From Oscillospiraceae bacterium (GTDB lineage Bacteria; Bacillota; Clostridia; Christensenellales; Aristaeellaceae), in assembly GCA_031266295.1 (NCBI GenBank), contig JAISBH010000084.1:1-7439 (forward strand): a stretch of 7,439 nucleotides of DNA, read 5' to 3'. A program made the position numbers and the translations under genes. The notes under the pieces are model-generated. The model saw only the letters and a program-made list of their open reading frames with translations, made no database searches and was not told the DNA's origin. This document shows, one piece after another, positions 1 to 5,085 of the stretch (position 1 is its first letter; the number at the start of each line of letters is the position of its first letter).

Positions 1-41
1 CGTTGTATAACGGCTGCTCGGTCTACGGCTATAGCGGCTGA
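1..41 (+). CDS. 3' end of an unidentified gene (partial)
   Basis: The frame starting at base 3 stays open to a TGA at 39-41 and reads LYNGCSVYGYSG, a Gly/Tyr/Ser-rich tail with one Cys. A rho-independent terminator begins 22 bases after the stop, which supports a real gene end here. Twelve residues are too few to name a family. In many Clostridia the gene before yabP encodes a small S4-domain RNA-binding protein; this tail does not obviously look like one, and the terminator separates it from yabP. The frame choice rests only on the stop and terminator positions. Confidence 0.4.
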   Translation, partial: LYNGCSVYGYSG

Positions 42-63
42 TTCCCCGGCTCGTATATCAAAA

Positions 64-94
64 GGGCTGCCGCTCGCACGGCGGTCCTTTTTTT
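64..94 (+). terminator. Rho-independent terminator between the upstream gene and yabP
   Basis: Bases 64-72 (GGGCTGCCG) pair with 79-87 (CGGCGGTCC) in a 9-bp stem with two G-T wobbles and a 6-base loop. The A-run before the stem can extend it against the seven T's at 88-94. It insulates yabP from upstream transcription. Confidence 0.8.
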
Positions 95-123
95 GAATAT
101 CATCGCTTAGTGGCGCATAGGCT
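95..123 (+). promoter_or_regulatory. Tentative mother-cell (SigE-like) promoter for yabP
   Basis: Directly after the terminator lies GAATAT (95-100), then 15 bases, then CATAGGCT (116-123). This loosely resembles the -35 and the CATACANT -10 of sporulation sigma-E promoters, and yabP is a mother-cell sporulation gene in Bacillus subtilis. The match is partial. The argument rests mainly on context: a terminator upstream means yabP needs its own promoter within about 50 bases. Confidence 0.25.
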
Positions 124-142
124 CAATCGGAGGTGCGTGTAC

Positions 143-448
143 ATGATGAAAGATCCATCGAAAGATATCTCTATAGAAGAAAAGCGCAAGCGTCCGCATT
201 CGATCGTGATGGAAAACCGCCGCAAAGCGTCGCTGACCGGTGTGCACGATGTGGCTAGCTTTCATGAGCAGGAGGTCGTGCTGACCACCGACGAAGGTGA
301 GATCACTATCGTCGGTGAACAGCTGCATATCTCCCAGCTCAGCCTGGACGACGGGCATCTGATCGTCGAGGGCTTGATCGGCGGTTTGGAGTATGCCGAC
401 GTCCTCCCGCCCAAGAAGAGCGGGTTCTTCCGCCGCGCGTTAAGATAA
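143..448 (+). CDS. yabP: Sporulation protein YabP
   Basis: A 101-residue protein of the YabP/YqfC sporulation family. The recognisable YabP pattern runs from RPHSIVMENRRKASLTGV (residues 17-34) through a DVASFHEQEVVLTTDEG block, a G-x-x-L-x-I-x-x-L-x-L-D-x-G-x-L segment (58-73), and the closing GFFRRALR (94-101), as in the Bacillus protein. Length is close to the 100 residues of B. subtilis YabP. I chose the ATG at 143 because GGAGGT at 129-134 sits 8 bases upstream; an in-frame ATG at 110 lies before that site and would add residues unlike the family. The gene is followed by yabQ after 19 bases, as in other spore formers. In B. subtilis YabP acts in the mother cell during sporulation; its biochemical role is unknown. 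Confidence 0.9.
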   Translation: MMKDPSKDISIEEKRKRPHSIVMENRRKASLTGVHDVASFHEQEVVLTTDEGEITIVGEQLHISQLSLDDGHLIVEGLIGGLEYADVLPPKKSGFFRRALR

Positions 449-467
449 CTTTTATGGTCGAGCGCTG

Positions 468-836
468 ATGTTTGCGACGAACGGTCAGGCGTCAATATTC
501 CTGGCGGCGGTATACGGCGGGCTGATGGTGGGCCTGCTGTATGACGCGTTCGCTTTGCTGGGCTTTGCGCTGGGCGGGCATAGGACGCTTACGGGTGCGC
601 TGGATCTGCTGTTCTGGCTGGCGGCTGCGGGGGTGTTTGCGCTGACGATGGCGCTGTCCGGCAGCGATGGGCTGCGAGGGTATATGCTGCTGGGGTTTGC
701 GTCCGGCGGGACGCTGTACGCGGCGGGCTTTCACCGCGCTATGGTCAGCGTCGCCTCCACGATCGCGAGGACGGTGCGCCGGGCGCGCAGACGTGCTAAA
801 AAAAAGCGCTGCAAGGATCAACATCAGGAAGGATAA
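468..836 (+). CDS. yabQ: Spore cortex biosynthesis membrane protein YabQ
   Basis: A 122-residue integral membrane protein with three hydrophobic segments at about residues 8-35, 42-63 and 70-95 and a very basic tail (RRARRRAKKKR, 104-114). Family marks are G-L-L-Y-D near residue 25, D-L-L-F-W (46-50), and D-G-L-R-G-Y-x-x-L-G-x-x-x-G-x-x-L-Y (67-84). YabQ is needed for spore cortex formation in B. subtilis and sits in the membrane around the forespore. The ATG at 468 is the only sensible start: an earlier ATG at 454 meets a stop after three codons. Its ribosome binding site is weak, so translation may be coupled to yabP 19 bases upstream. A run of nine A's at 798-806 in the basic tail is prone to slippage or sequencing error, which would affect only the last residues. 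Confidence 0.85.
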   Translation: MFATNGQASIFLAAVYGGLMVGLLYDAFALLGFALGGHRTLTGALDLLFWLAAAGVFALTMALSGSDGLRGYMLLGFASGGTLYAAGFHRAMVSVASTIARTVRRARRRAKKKRCKDQHQEG

Positions 837-860
837 CAGCTATCCAGATAGAATACTATT

Positions 861-897
861 CGTGGATCCCATCCATATGGGGTTCACGTTTCTTTTT
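861..897 (+). terminator. Rho-independent terminator between yabQ and the DivIC/FtsB gene
   Basis: Bases 861-872 (CGTGGATCCCAT) pair with 877-888 (ATGGGGTTCACG) over 12 bp with two wobbles and a 4-base loop, followed by TTTCTTTTT (889-897). It lies 25 bases after the yabQ stop, so it should end or attenuate the yabP-yabQ transcript before the division gene. Confidence 0.8.
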
Positions 898-928
898 ACA
901 AATGATTTGATGCGCGGGAGGTATCGGA

Positions 929-1435
929 ATGCGAATGAAGGGTGCGCCGGGGACAAGTACGGCGGCTGAGCAGGAAATTAAGAAGGGAATCGATATGGGC
1001 GGCGATGAACGCAAGCGGACAGGCGGCTCCGCGTCCGGCATAAAAGCCGCGTCCAAGCCGCTGATACAACCTAGACTATGGGTTGCGCTGTTCTGCGTGA
1101 TCGTTGCCATCATGGCGGGATCACTATTCCGCGTGACGCGTCTATATCAAGCGACAATGGCTCAGGCCGACAGCCTGAAGGCGGAACTGGCGATGGAAGA
1201 GGCCGAGAAGGCCCGCCTAACCAGCGAGCGGGACTACATGACGACCAGCGCGTATATTGAGCGTGAGGCGCGCGTCGAGTACGGCTACATATACCCCAGC
1301 GACATCCGTTTCGTGGCCGCGCTGGAGCCGATGGATAACGAGCTGGATAGGATGGACGATTTATATGAAGCGGGCGAGGATTGGGACAGCGAGGAGTTCG
1401 GTCAGGCTGTAGAGGTATTCTCGCCTAGAGAATAG
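929..1435 (+). CDS. Septum formation initiator family protein (DivIC/FtsB-like)
   Basis: A 168-residue bitopic membrane protein with a hydrophilic N-terminus (1-48), one transmembrane segment (about 50-68), a coiled coil rich in Leu, Ala and Glu (72-104), and then the family motif around D-Y-M-T-T-S-A-Y-I-E-R-E-A-R-V-E-Y-G-Y-I-Y-P (102-123). DivIC/FtsB proteins pair with FtsL and DivIB/FtsQ to build the divisome at mid-cell. The yabP-yabQ-divIC order fits the clostridial and Bacillus arrangement. GGAGG at 917-921 is 7 bases before the ATG at 929; an in-frame ATG at 935 is also possible. The protein is longer than the usual 100-125 residues because of the N-terminal extension and an acidic tail (132-168) rich in Asp and Glu. 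A terminator upstream separates it from the spore genes, but I see no convincing promoter for it. Confidence 0.85.
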   Translation: MRMKGAPGTSTAAEQEIKKGIDMGGDERKRTGGSASGIKAASKPLIQPRLWVALFCVIVAIMAGSLFRVTRLYQATMAQADSLKAELAMEEAEKARLTSERDYMTTSAYIEREARVEYGYIYPSDIRFVAALEPMDNELDRMDDLYEAGEDWDSEEFGQAVEVFSPRE

Positions 1436-1453
1436 AGGTTGTGAACCGCGATT

Positions 1454-2341
1454 ATGGATAACGACGGGCTGCGTGCCGTGATCGGTATTGGATCAAACTC
1501 CGTGAGGATGCTCACGGCGCGCGTTTACAATGGTGTGTTGACTGATACCGCGCGCTATCGCGAGGATGTGCGGACGTTCGCCGGACTGACTGAACGCGGG
1601 CTATCGGATGAGATGATGGTTCGCGTACTGATGGCGGTCATGCGGCTGTTGTCGGTGGCGCGCGGTGCCGGGGCGTGTGACGCCATGCTGATCGCGACCA
1701 GCGCCATTCGCGACGCGGTTAACGCGGGCGAGTTTGCGCGGCACGTCCGTGAGGGCACGGGCCTTGAGATGCACGTTCTCTCCGGGGAGGAGGAGGCGCG
1801 GCTGGGGTTCGGCGGAGCGACGGCCGGGTTGCCGGGATGCTGCGGGATGATCGACATAGGCGGCGGATCAACGGAGCTGGCGGTAGGCGTAGATGGCAAA
1901 CCGTCCGCGCAGATCAGCCTGCAGTTAGGCGCGGCGCGTTTAGCGCGCACCGTATCCGCGTCCGTCGACCCCGAAGCCGTGCTGGCTGATTTGGTTCAAT
2001 CGATAACCGACGAGCGTGGCGCTCTGCCCGCCGAACTACCGCGCTATTGGGTGGGCGTAGGGGGCACGTTCCACACGCTGGCGCGCGTCAGTCAAGGCGG
2101 GAAAAGCGACATTGAGGGACAAGTATTGACCCGCGGCGACGTTGAACGCATCGCGGACGCGCTGCATCGAATGCCGCTGGAGCGGCGCGCGTCCGTGCCG
2201 GGGCTGCAACCCGCGCGCGCGGACATAATTGTTCCGGGCGCGTGGATTGCGCTGGCGTACGCGAGGACGCTTGGCATTGACGAAATCTCGGTCACGGAGC
2301 GTGGAAACCTAGACGGATGCATGATGGTCATGTGGGGTTAG
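1454..2341 (+). CDS. Ppx/GppA family phosphatase (exopolyphosphatase or guanosine pentaphosphatase), short form
   Basis: A 295-residue ASKHA-fold protein of the Ppx/GppA family, which removes terminal phosphate from polyphosphate or pppGpp. Visible motifs: G-I-G-S-N-S-V-R-M-L (11-20, phosphate loop 1), A-T-S-A-I-R-D-A (81-88), S-G-E-E-E-A-R-L-G-F (110-119, containing the catalytic Glu), D-I-G-G-G-S-T-E-L (134-142, phosphate loop 2), G-V-G-G-T (201-205) and R-A-D-I-I-V-P-G-A (255-263). It lacks the C-terminal HD-type domain, as in other ~300-residue clostridial members. The first loop normally reads D-I-G-S/T-N-S; here the Asp is Gly11. The ATG at 1454 lies 18 bases after the previous stop; GAGG at 1435-1438 overlaps that stop at an unusually long distance, so it is probably co-transcribed with the division gene. 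The stop codon TAG coincides with the first bases of a palindromic element. Polyphosphate and pppGpp activity cannot be told apart from sequence. Confidence 0.88.
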   Translation: MDNDGLRAVIGIGSNSVRMLTARVYNGVLTDTARYREDVRTFAGLTERGLSDEMMVRVLMAVMRLLSVARGAGACDAMLIATSAIRDAVNAGEFARHVREGTGLEMHVLSGEEEARLGFGGATAGLPGCCGMIDIGGGSTELAVGVDGKPSAQISLQLGAARLARTVSASVDPEAVLADLVQSITDERGALPAELPRYWVGVGGTFHTLARVSQGGKSDIEGQVLTRGDVERIADALHRMPLERRASVPGLQPARADIIVPGAWIALAYARTLGIDEISVTERGNLDGCMMVMWG

Positions 2342-2395
2342 GGTTTGTTCAAGAATCTCGCATGGGTCTTGGGGTGTCTTTTCGAATAAGCCCTA
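2339..2395. repeat. Palindromic MITE-like element, copy 1 (57 bp)
   Basis: The element starts TAGGGTTTGTTCAAGAA and its other end, read from the opposite strand, is TAGGGCTTATTCGAAAA. These are about 17-base terminal inverted repeats bounded by TA. Its reverse complement aligns along its full length with copy 2 at 4134-4193, so the copies are in opposite orientation. It fills the gap between the convergent ppx and acyl-CoA synthetase genes: its first three bases are the ppx stop codon, and the synthetase stop lies one base beyond its far end. The TA ends and the GGGTYTGTT-type terminus recall non-autonomous relatives of IS5- or IS630-type elements; the family assignment is inference. It may also act as a bidirectional terminator. 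Confidence 0.7.
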
Positions 2396-2396
2396 A

Positions 2397-4112
2397 TCAA
2401 GCCGTCTCGATGCTGGCGGCCTTCTCCAGATGCAGACGCTCGACGCCCCATTCGCGCAGTTTATACTTGAGTATCTTCCCCGCCGCGTTCATGGGCATCT
2501 CGTCGATGAACTCCACGTATCTGGGCGATTTATACCGCGACATGCCGTTGCGCACGAACTCGATCAGCTCCTCCGGCGTCGCGCTCATGCCCTCGCGCAG
2601 CGCAACGAACGCCAGCACCTCTTCGCCGTATTTTTCGTCCGGCACACCGACGACCTGCACGTCTCTTATCGCCGGATGCGTATACATGAACTCCTCGATC
2701 TCGCGCGGATAGATGTTCTCGCCGCCGCGTATGATCATGTCCTTCAGCCGTCCCGTCACTTTAAAGTAGCCGTTGGGCATCCTCACGCCTATGTCGCCTG
2801 TGTGCAGCCAGCCGGTGCTGTCGATCACCGCGCGGGTGGCTTCGGGCATCTTGTAATACCCCTTCATCAGGTTGTATCCCTTGCCGACGAACTCGCCCGG
2901 CACGCCGTCGGGTTGTTCCTCGTTCGTTTCGGGATCGACTATGCGCACTTGCGCGTGCGGCAGCGGGAATCCGACCGTACTCACGCGCAGATCCATTGGG
3001 TCGTCAGCGCGAGTCTGGGTCATGCCGGGCGAGGTCTCCGTCTGGCCGAACACGATTGTGATCCCGGTTAGGTGCATCTTATCGATCGCGTCCTGCATCG
3101 TCTTGACCGGGCAGGGCGAACCGGCCATGATCCCCGTACGCAGGCGTGAGAAGTCGAAGCGCGGGAATTCCGGATGCTCCAGCATCGCGATGAACATCGT
3201 CGGAACGCCATGCACCGCCGTGCACCGCTCTTGGACGAGTATCTCCATCTCGCGCACGGGATGGAATCGTTCCATCAGCACCATTGTCGTGCCGTGGGTC
3301 AGGCTGGACATGACGCCCAGCACGCATCCGAAGCAGTGGAACAGCGGCACCACGATCAGCAGCCGGTCGTTTTCGCTGAAGCGCATCCGGTCGCCCATGC
3401 CGTACCCGTTGTTGACCAGGTTGAAGTGGGTGAGCATGACGCCCTTCGGGAATCCGGTGGTGCCGGATGTGTATATCATGCTGATTGTGTCGTGCGGATC
3501 CAGCTCCGACTTGCGCCACGCCAGCGCCTCGGGCGGGATAGCCTCAGCCAGCTCATAGCATTCATCGAAGTGTTTGAATCCTGCCGGGGTGTCGTCCACG
3601 TTACCGATGTAAACGACGTTCTTCAGGCAGGGCAGTTTAGCACTGCTCAACTCGCCCGATTTCAAGTTTTTCAGTTCGGGGCAGATGCCGTTTATGTGGT
3701 CGATATAGATGTTATCGCGAACCGCGCCGATCATCACCAGGGTGTGGGTGTCGGACTGCCGCAGCAGATACTCAAGCTCGAACTGTTTGTAGTTGGTGTT
3801 GACAGTGACCAGCACTGCGCCCATCTTGGCTGTCGCGAACTGCATCACCAGCCATTCGGGGACGTTCGTCGCCCAGATAGCGACCTGGCGGCCTTTCTCA
3901 ACGCCCATCGCCATCAACCCGCGCGCGACGAGATCCGTGCGCCGCGCGAACTCGCGCCATGTCCAGCGCACGCCGCGCTCCGGCGCGACGACGCATTCGT
4001 TGTCCGGGAACCGCGCGGCCATCTGATCCAGCATGTCGCCGATAGTGATTTCCACTAGCGGTCTGTCGGGATACTTCTGACCGGCGGCATGATCCTGCTC
4101 AGCAGTCTGCAT
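2397..4112 (-). CDS. AMP-forming acyl-CoA synthetase (ACSF2/YngI-like), downstream of a leucine T-box
   Basis: A 571-residue member of the adenylate-forming superfamily that converts a carboxylic acid, ATP and CoA to acyl-CoA, AMP and pyrophosphate. Motifs in order: Y-T-S-G-T-T-G-F-P-K-G (214-224, ATP loop), V-P-L-F-H-C-F-G-C (255-263), F-G-Q-T-E-T-S-P (355-362), T-G-D (438-440), G-R-L-K-D-M-I-I-R-G-G-E-N-I-Y-P (454-469) and N-A-A-G-K-I-L-K (542-549) with the catalytic Lys546. All key residues are present and the length is normal, so it should be active. The overall pattern is that of ACSF2/YngI-like enzymes, which use medium- or branched-chain acids; the exact substrate is not visible. The ATG at 4112 has AAAAGGAGGA (4130-4121) 8 bases upstream. 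A T-box riboswitch precedes it with no other credible gene between, so expression should rise when leucine tRNA is uncharged. Two palindromic elements in opposite orientation flank the gene. Confidence 0.9.
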   Translation of the reverse strand: MQTAEQDHAAGQKYPDRPLVEITIGDMLDQMAARFPDNECVVAPERGVRWTWREFARRTDLVARGLMAMGVEKGRQVAIWATNVPEWLVMQFATAKMGAVLVTVNTNYKQFELEYLLRQSDTHTLVMIGAVRDNIYIDHINGICPELKNLKSGELSSAKLPCLKNVVYIGNVDDTPAGFKHFDECYELAEAIPPEALAWRKSELDPHDTISMIYTSGTTGFPKGVMLTHFNLVNNGYGMGDRMRFSENDRLLIVVPLFHCFGCVLGVMSSLTHGTTMVLMERFHPVREMEILVQERCTAVHGVPTMFIAMLEHPEFPRFDFSRLRTGIMAGSPCPVKTMQDAIDKMHLTGITIVFGQTETSPGMTQTRADDPMDLRVSTVGFPLPHAQVRIVDPETNEEQPDGVPGEFVGKGYNLMKGYYKMPEATRAVIDSTGWLHTGDIGVRMPNGYFKVTGRLKDMIIRGGENIYPREIEEFMYTHPAIRDVQVVGVPDEKYGEEVLAFVALREGMSATPEELIEFVRNGMSRYKSPRYVEFIDEMPMNAAGKILKYKLREWGVERLHLEKAASIETA

Positions 4113-4133
4113 ATAACGACTCCTCCTTTTATC

Positions 4134-4193
4134 TAGGGTCTGTTCGGAAAATTTACCCTAATCCCCATTGCGGGATTTTTCAAATAGACCCTA
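4134..4193. repeat. Palindromic MITE-like element, copy 2 (60 bp)
   Basis: The terminal inverted repeats are TAGGGTCTGTTCGGAAAA at the left and, from the opposite strand, TAGGGTCTATTTGAAAAA at the right; with one more base each side the ends read CTAG. A second, inner stem pairs AATCCC (4160-4165) with GGGATT (4172-4177). It aligns with the reverse complement of copy 1 at 2339-2395. It lies between the T-box terminator and the ribosome binding site of the acyl-CoA synthetase, ending four bases from the A-rich start of that site. It would therefore be transcribed as a long hairpin in the untranslated leader. Confidence 0.75.
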
Positions 4194-4232
4194 GCCCAAT
4201 CGATAGACGTTTGAGTGAATAACATTAAACGC

Positions 4233-4265
4233 AAAAAAACCCTCGTCTTTATACAGAGACGAAGG
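4233..4265 (-). terminator. Intrinsic terminator of the T-box leader
   Basis: On the minus strand CCTTCGTCT (4265-4257) pairs with AGACGAGGG (4248-4240) over 9 bp with one wobble, around an 8-base loop, followed by seven T's (4239-4233). The left arm is also needed for the antiterminator, so the two structures exclude each other. As there is no other terminator after rplS, this may also end transcripts coming from rplS. Confidence 0.9.
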
Positions 4266-4530
4266 CGGCTTCGCGGTACCACTCTGCTTGACGCGATTAT
4301 GCGCCCAGCTTTATCCGCTGTCTGCGTCCGTTTGCGTTTAGGCGAGCGGGTACGAAAACAACGGCTCCATGTTAACGGCGGAGAACCGTCCGGCGCTACT
4401 AAGACTCTACGTCCGTTGGTCCGGCCGCTCCCGGGCCAGTTTCGACGAACCGCGCCGCCGTCTCACACCAACCGACGGCTCTCTGATTTGCGCATAAGCG
4501 ACGTCTACTACTCCCGATCACAGCGTTTAT
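4233..4530 (-). ncRNA. T-box riboswitch leader, predicted leucine specificity (CUG specifier)
   Basis: Read on the minus strand, the leader shows a Stem I start with GGAGTAGTA (4514-4506), the conserved AGAGAGCC (4484-4477), and the right-hand Stem I segment GAAA-CTG-GCCCGG-GAGC (4443-4427). The CTG (4439-4437) sits in the specifier position, six bases before GAGC as in the well-studied glyQS leader, so it reads leucine. The T-box motif AGAGTGGTACCGCG is at 4285-4272; its variable base is U, matching the A73 of leucine tRNA. GCAGAG plus GCGAAG can pair with CTTCGT plus CTCTGT (4264-4253) around the seven-base bulge to form the antiterminator. The competing terminator shares the same CTTCGTCT. 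T-boxes bind uncharged tRNA and then allow read-through. Such leaders normally precede aminoacyl-tRNA synthetase, amino-acid biosynthesis or transport genes, so the acyl-CoA synthetase target is unusual. The 5' boundary is approximate. Confidence 0.92.
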
Positions 4531-4555
4531 GATATAAAATGAAATGAATTGACTA
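4527..4555 (-). promoter_or_regulatory. Weak candidate promoter for the T-box leader
   Basis: Minus-strand TAGTCA (4555-4550) and TCATAA (4532-4527) are 17 bases apart, with TATCAT as an alternative -10 two bases upstream. The region is AT-rich and directly precedes Stem I, where a promoter would be expected, but both boxes are poor. The -35 would overlap the rplS stop codon. Read-through from rplS is an equally good explanation. Confidence 0.25.
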
Positions 4556-4909
4556 CGCGCGGCGTTCTGTGCGCTCCTTGATCTTGGCCGCTTTGCCGGA
4601 CAGGTTGCGCAGATAATACAGTTTCGCGCGGCGAACCTTACCTCGGCGAACCGGTTCTATCCTGTCCACGCGCGGCGAGTGCAGTGGGAACGTGCGCTCA
4701 ATGCCTACGCCATAACTGACGCGGCGTACGGTAAACGTCTCGCGCAGACCGCCGTTGCGCTTCGCGATGACTACGCCCTCAAACGCCTGCAGGCGCTCGC
4801 GGCTGCCTTCGACAACCTTAACCCATACGCGCACCGTGTCGCCGACGTCGAACCGGGGCAGCGTCTCTTTGATCTGTTCGCGCTCAATCGCGCGGATTAC
4901 TTCCTGCAT
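4553..4909 (-). CDS. rplS: 50S ribosomal protein L19
   Basis: A 118-residue basic protein with the full L19 pattern: F-D-V-G-D-T-V-R-V-W-V-K-V-V-E-G (20-35), R-L-Q-A-F-E-G-V-V-I-A-K-R (39-51), F-T-V-R-R-V-S-Y-G-V-G-I-E-R-T-F-P-L-H-S-P (59-79) and A-K-L-Y-Y-L-R (95-101). L19 lies at the interface of the two ribosomal subunits. Length is normal for the family. AAGGAG sits about 11 bases before the ATG at 4909. In many Firmicutes rplS ends an rpsP-rimM-trmD operon; here the upstream neighbour is a DUF1919-like gene and rplS has its own promoter about 35 bases from the start. That leaves no room for the long L19 leader RNA known from other Firmicutes. Its stop is only about 25 bases from the T-box leader, with no terminator between. 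Confidence 0.97.
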   Translation of the reverse strand: MQEVIRAIEREQIKETLPRFDVGDTVRVWVKVVEGSRERLQAFEGVVIAKRNGGLRETFTVRRVSYGVGIERTFPLHSPRVDRIEPVRRGKVRRAKLYYLRNLSGKAAKIKERTERRA

Positions 4910-4944
4910 GGTGATTAGCGCTCCTTTGCCAAGTCGTAATAAGG

Positions 4945-4974
4945 ATTATAGCACACATGGTATCGTTAGCGCAA
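4945..4974 (-). promoter_or_regulatory. Sigma-A promoter of rplS
   Basis: On the minus strand TTGCGC (4974-4969), an 18-base spacer, and a perfect TATAAT (4950-4945) preceded by TG one base upstream (extended -10). It lies 35 bases before the rplS ATG, giving a short leader of about 30 bases. Confidence 0.75.
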
Positions 4975-5010
4975 TAGCGATTTCACATTTCCCTGAAATG
5001 CGGGGGATGG

Positions 5011-5070
5011 CGGCGCGAAGTATAAATCTTCGCCGCTGGAGTGCGCGTCGTTCGACATGCGCTCCAGCGG
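5011..5070 (-). terminator. Adjacent strong hairpins after the DUF1919-like gene, possible terminator
   Basis: The hairpin at 5033-5070 pairs CCGCTGGAG-GCGC with GCGCTCCAGCGG (one bulged T) and starts 15 bases after the stop of the minus-strand gene. A second stem (5011-5020 with 5028-5035) shares bases with the first, so only one can form fully. Neither is followed by a clear U-run on either strand, which weakens the terminator reading. A third small palindrome, CATTTC-CCT-GAAATG, is at 4986-5000. Confidence 0.4.
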
Positions 5071-5085
5071 CAGTGGGGGATCTCG

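Noticed and set aside
110..142. Upstream ATG at 110 as the yabP start
   Set aside because: The GGAGGT site at 129-134 lies downstream of it and is ideally placed for the ATG at 143, which also gives the normal family length.
1555..1950. Minus-strand frame of 131 codons inside ppx
   Set aside because: It is antisense to conserved Ppx/GppA motifs, and its Ser/Pro/Arg-rich translation has no recognisable domain.
3174..4058. Long + strand open frame (294 codons), and another at 2430-3071
   Set aside because: Both are antisense to the acyl-CoA synthetase, whose motifs are complete. Their His/Gln/Ala-rich translations are typical of antisense frames in G+C-rich genes.
4133..4225. Minus-strand frame of 30 codons between the T-box terminator and the synthetase
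   Set aside because: It has no ribosome binding site, starts right after the U-run, and runs through the palindromic element to a TAG formed by the element end. It looks like chance openness, not a leader peptide.
4215..4532. Open frame of 105 codons on the + strand
   Set aside because: It lies wholly opposite the T-box leader, has no ribosome binding site, and its Arg/Leu-rich translation resembles no family. The structured RNA on the other strand explains the sequence.
5011..5070. Possible L19 leader RNA upstream of rplS
   Set aside because: These hairpins lie upstream of the rplS promoter (4945-4974), so they would not be in its transcript; the rplS leader is only about 30 bases.
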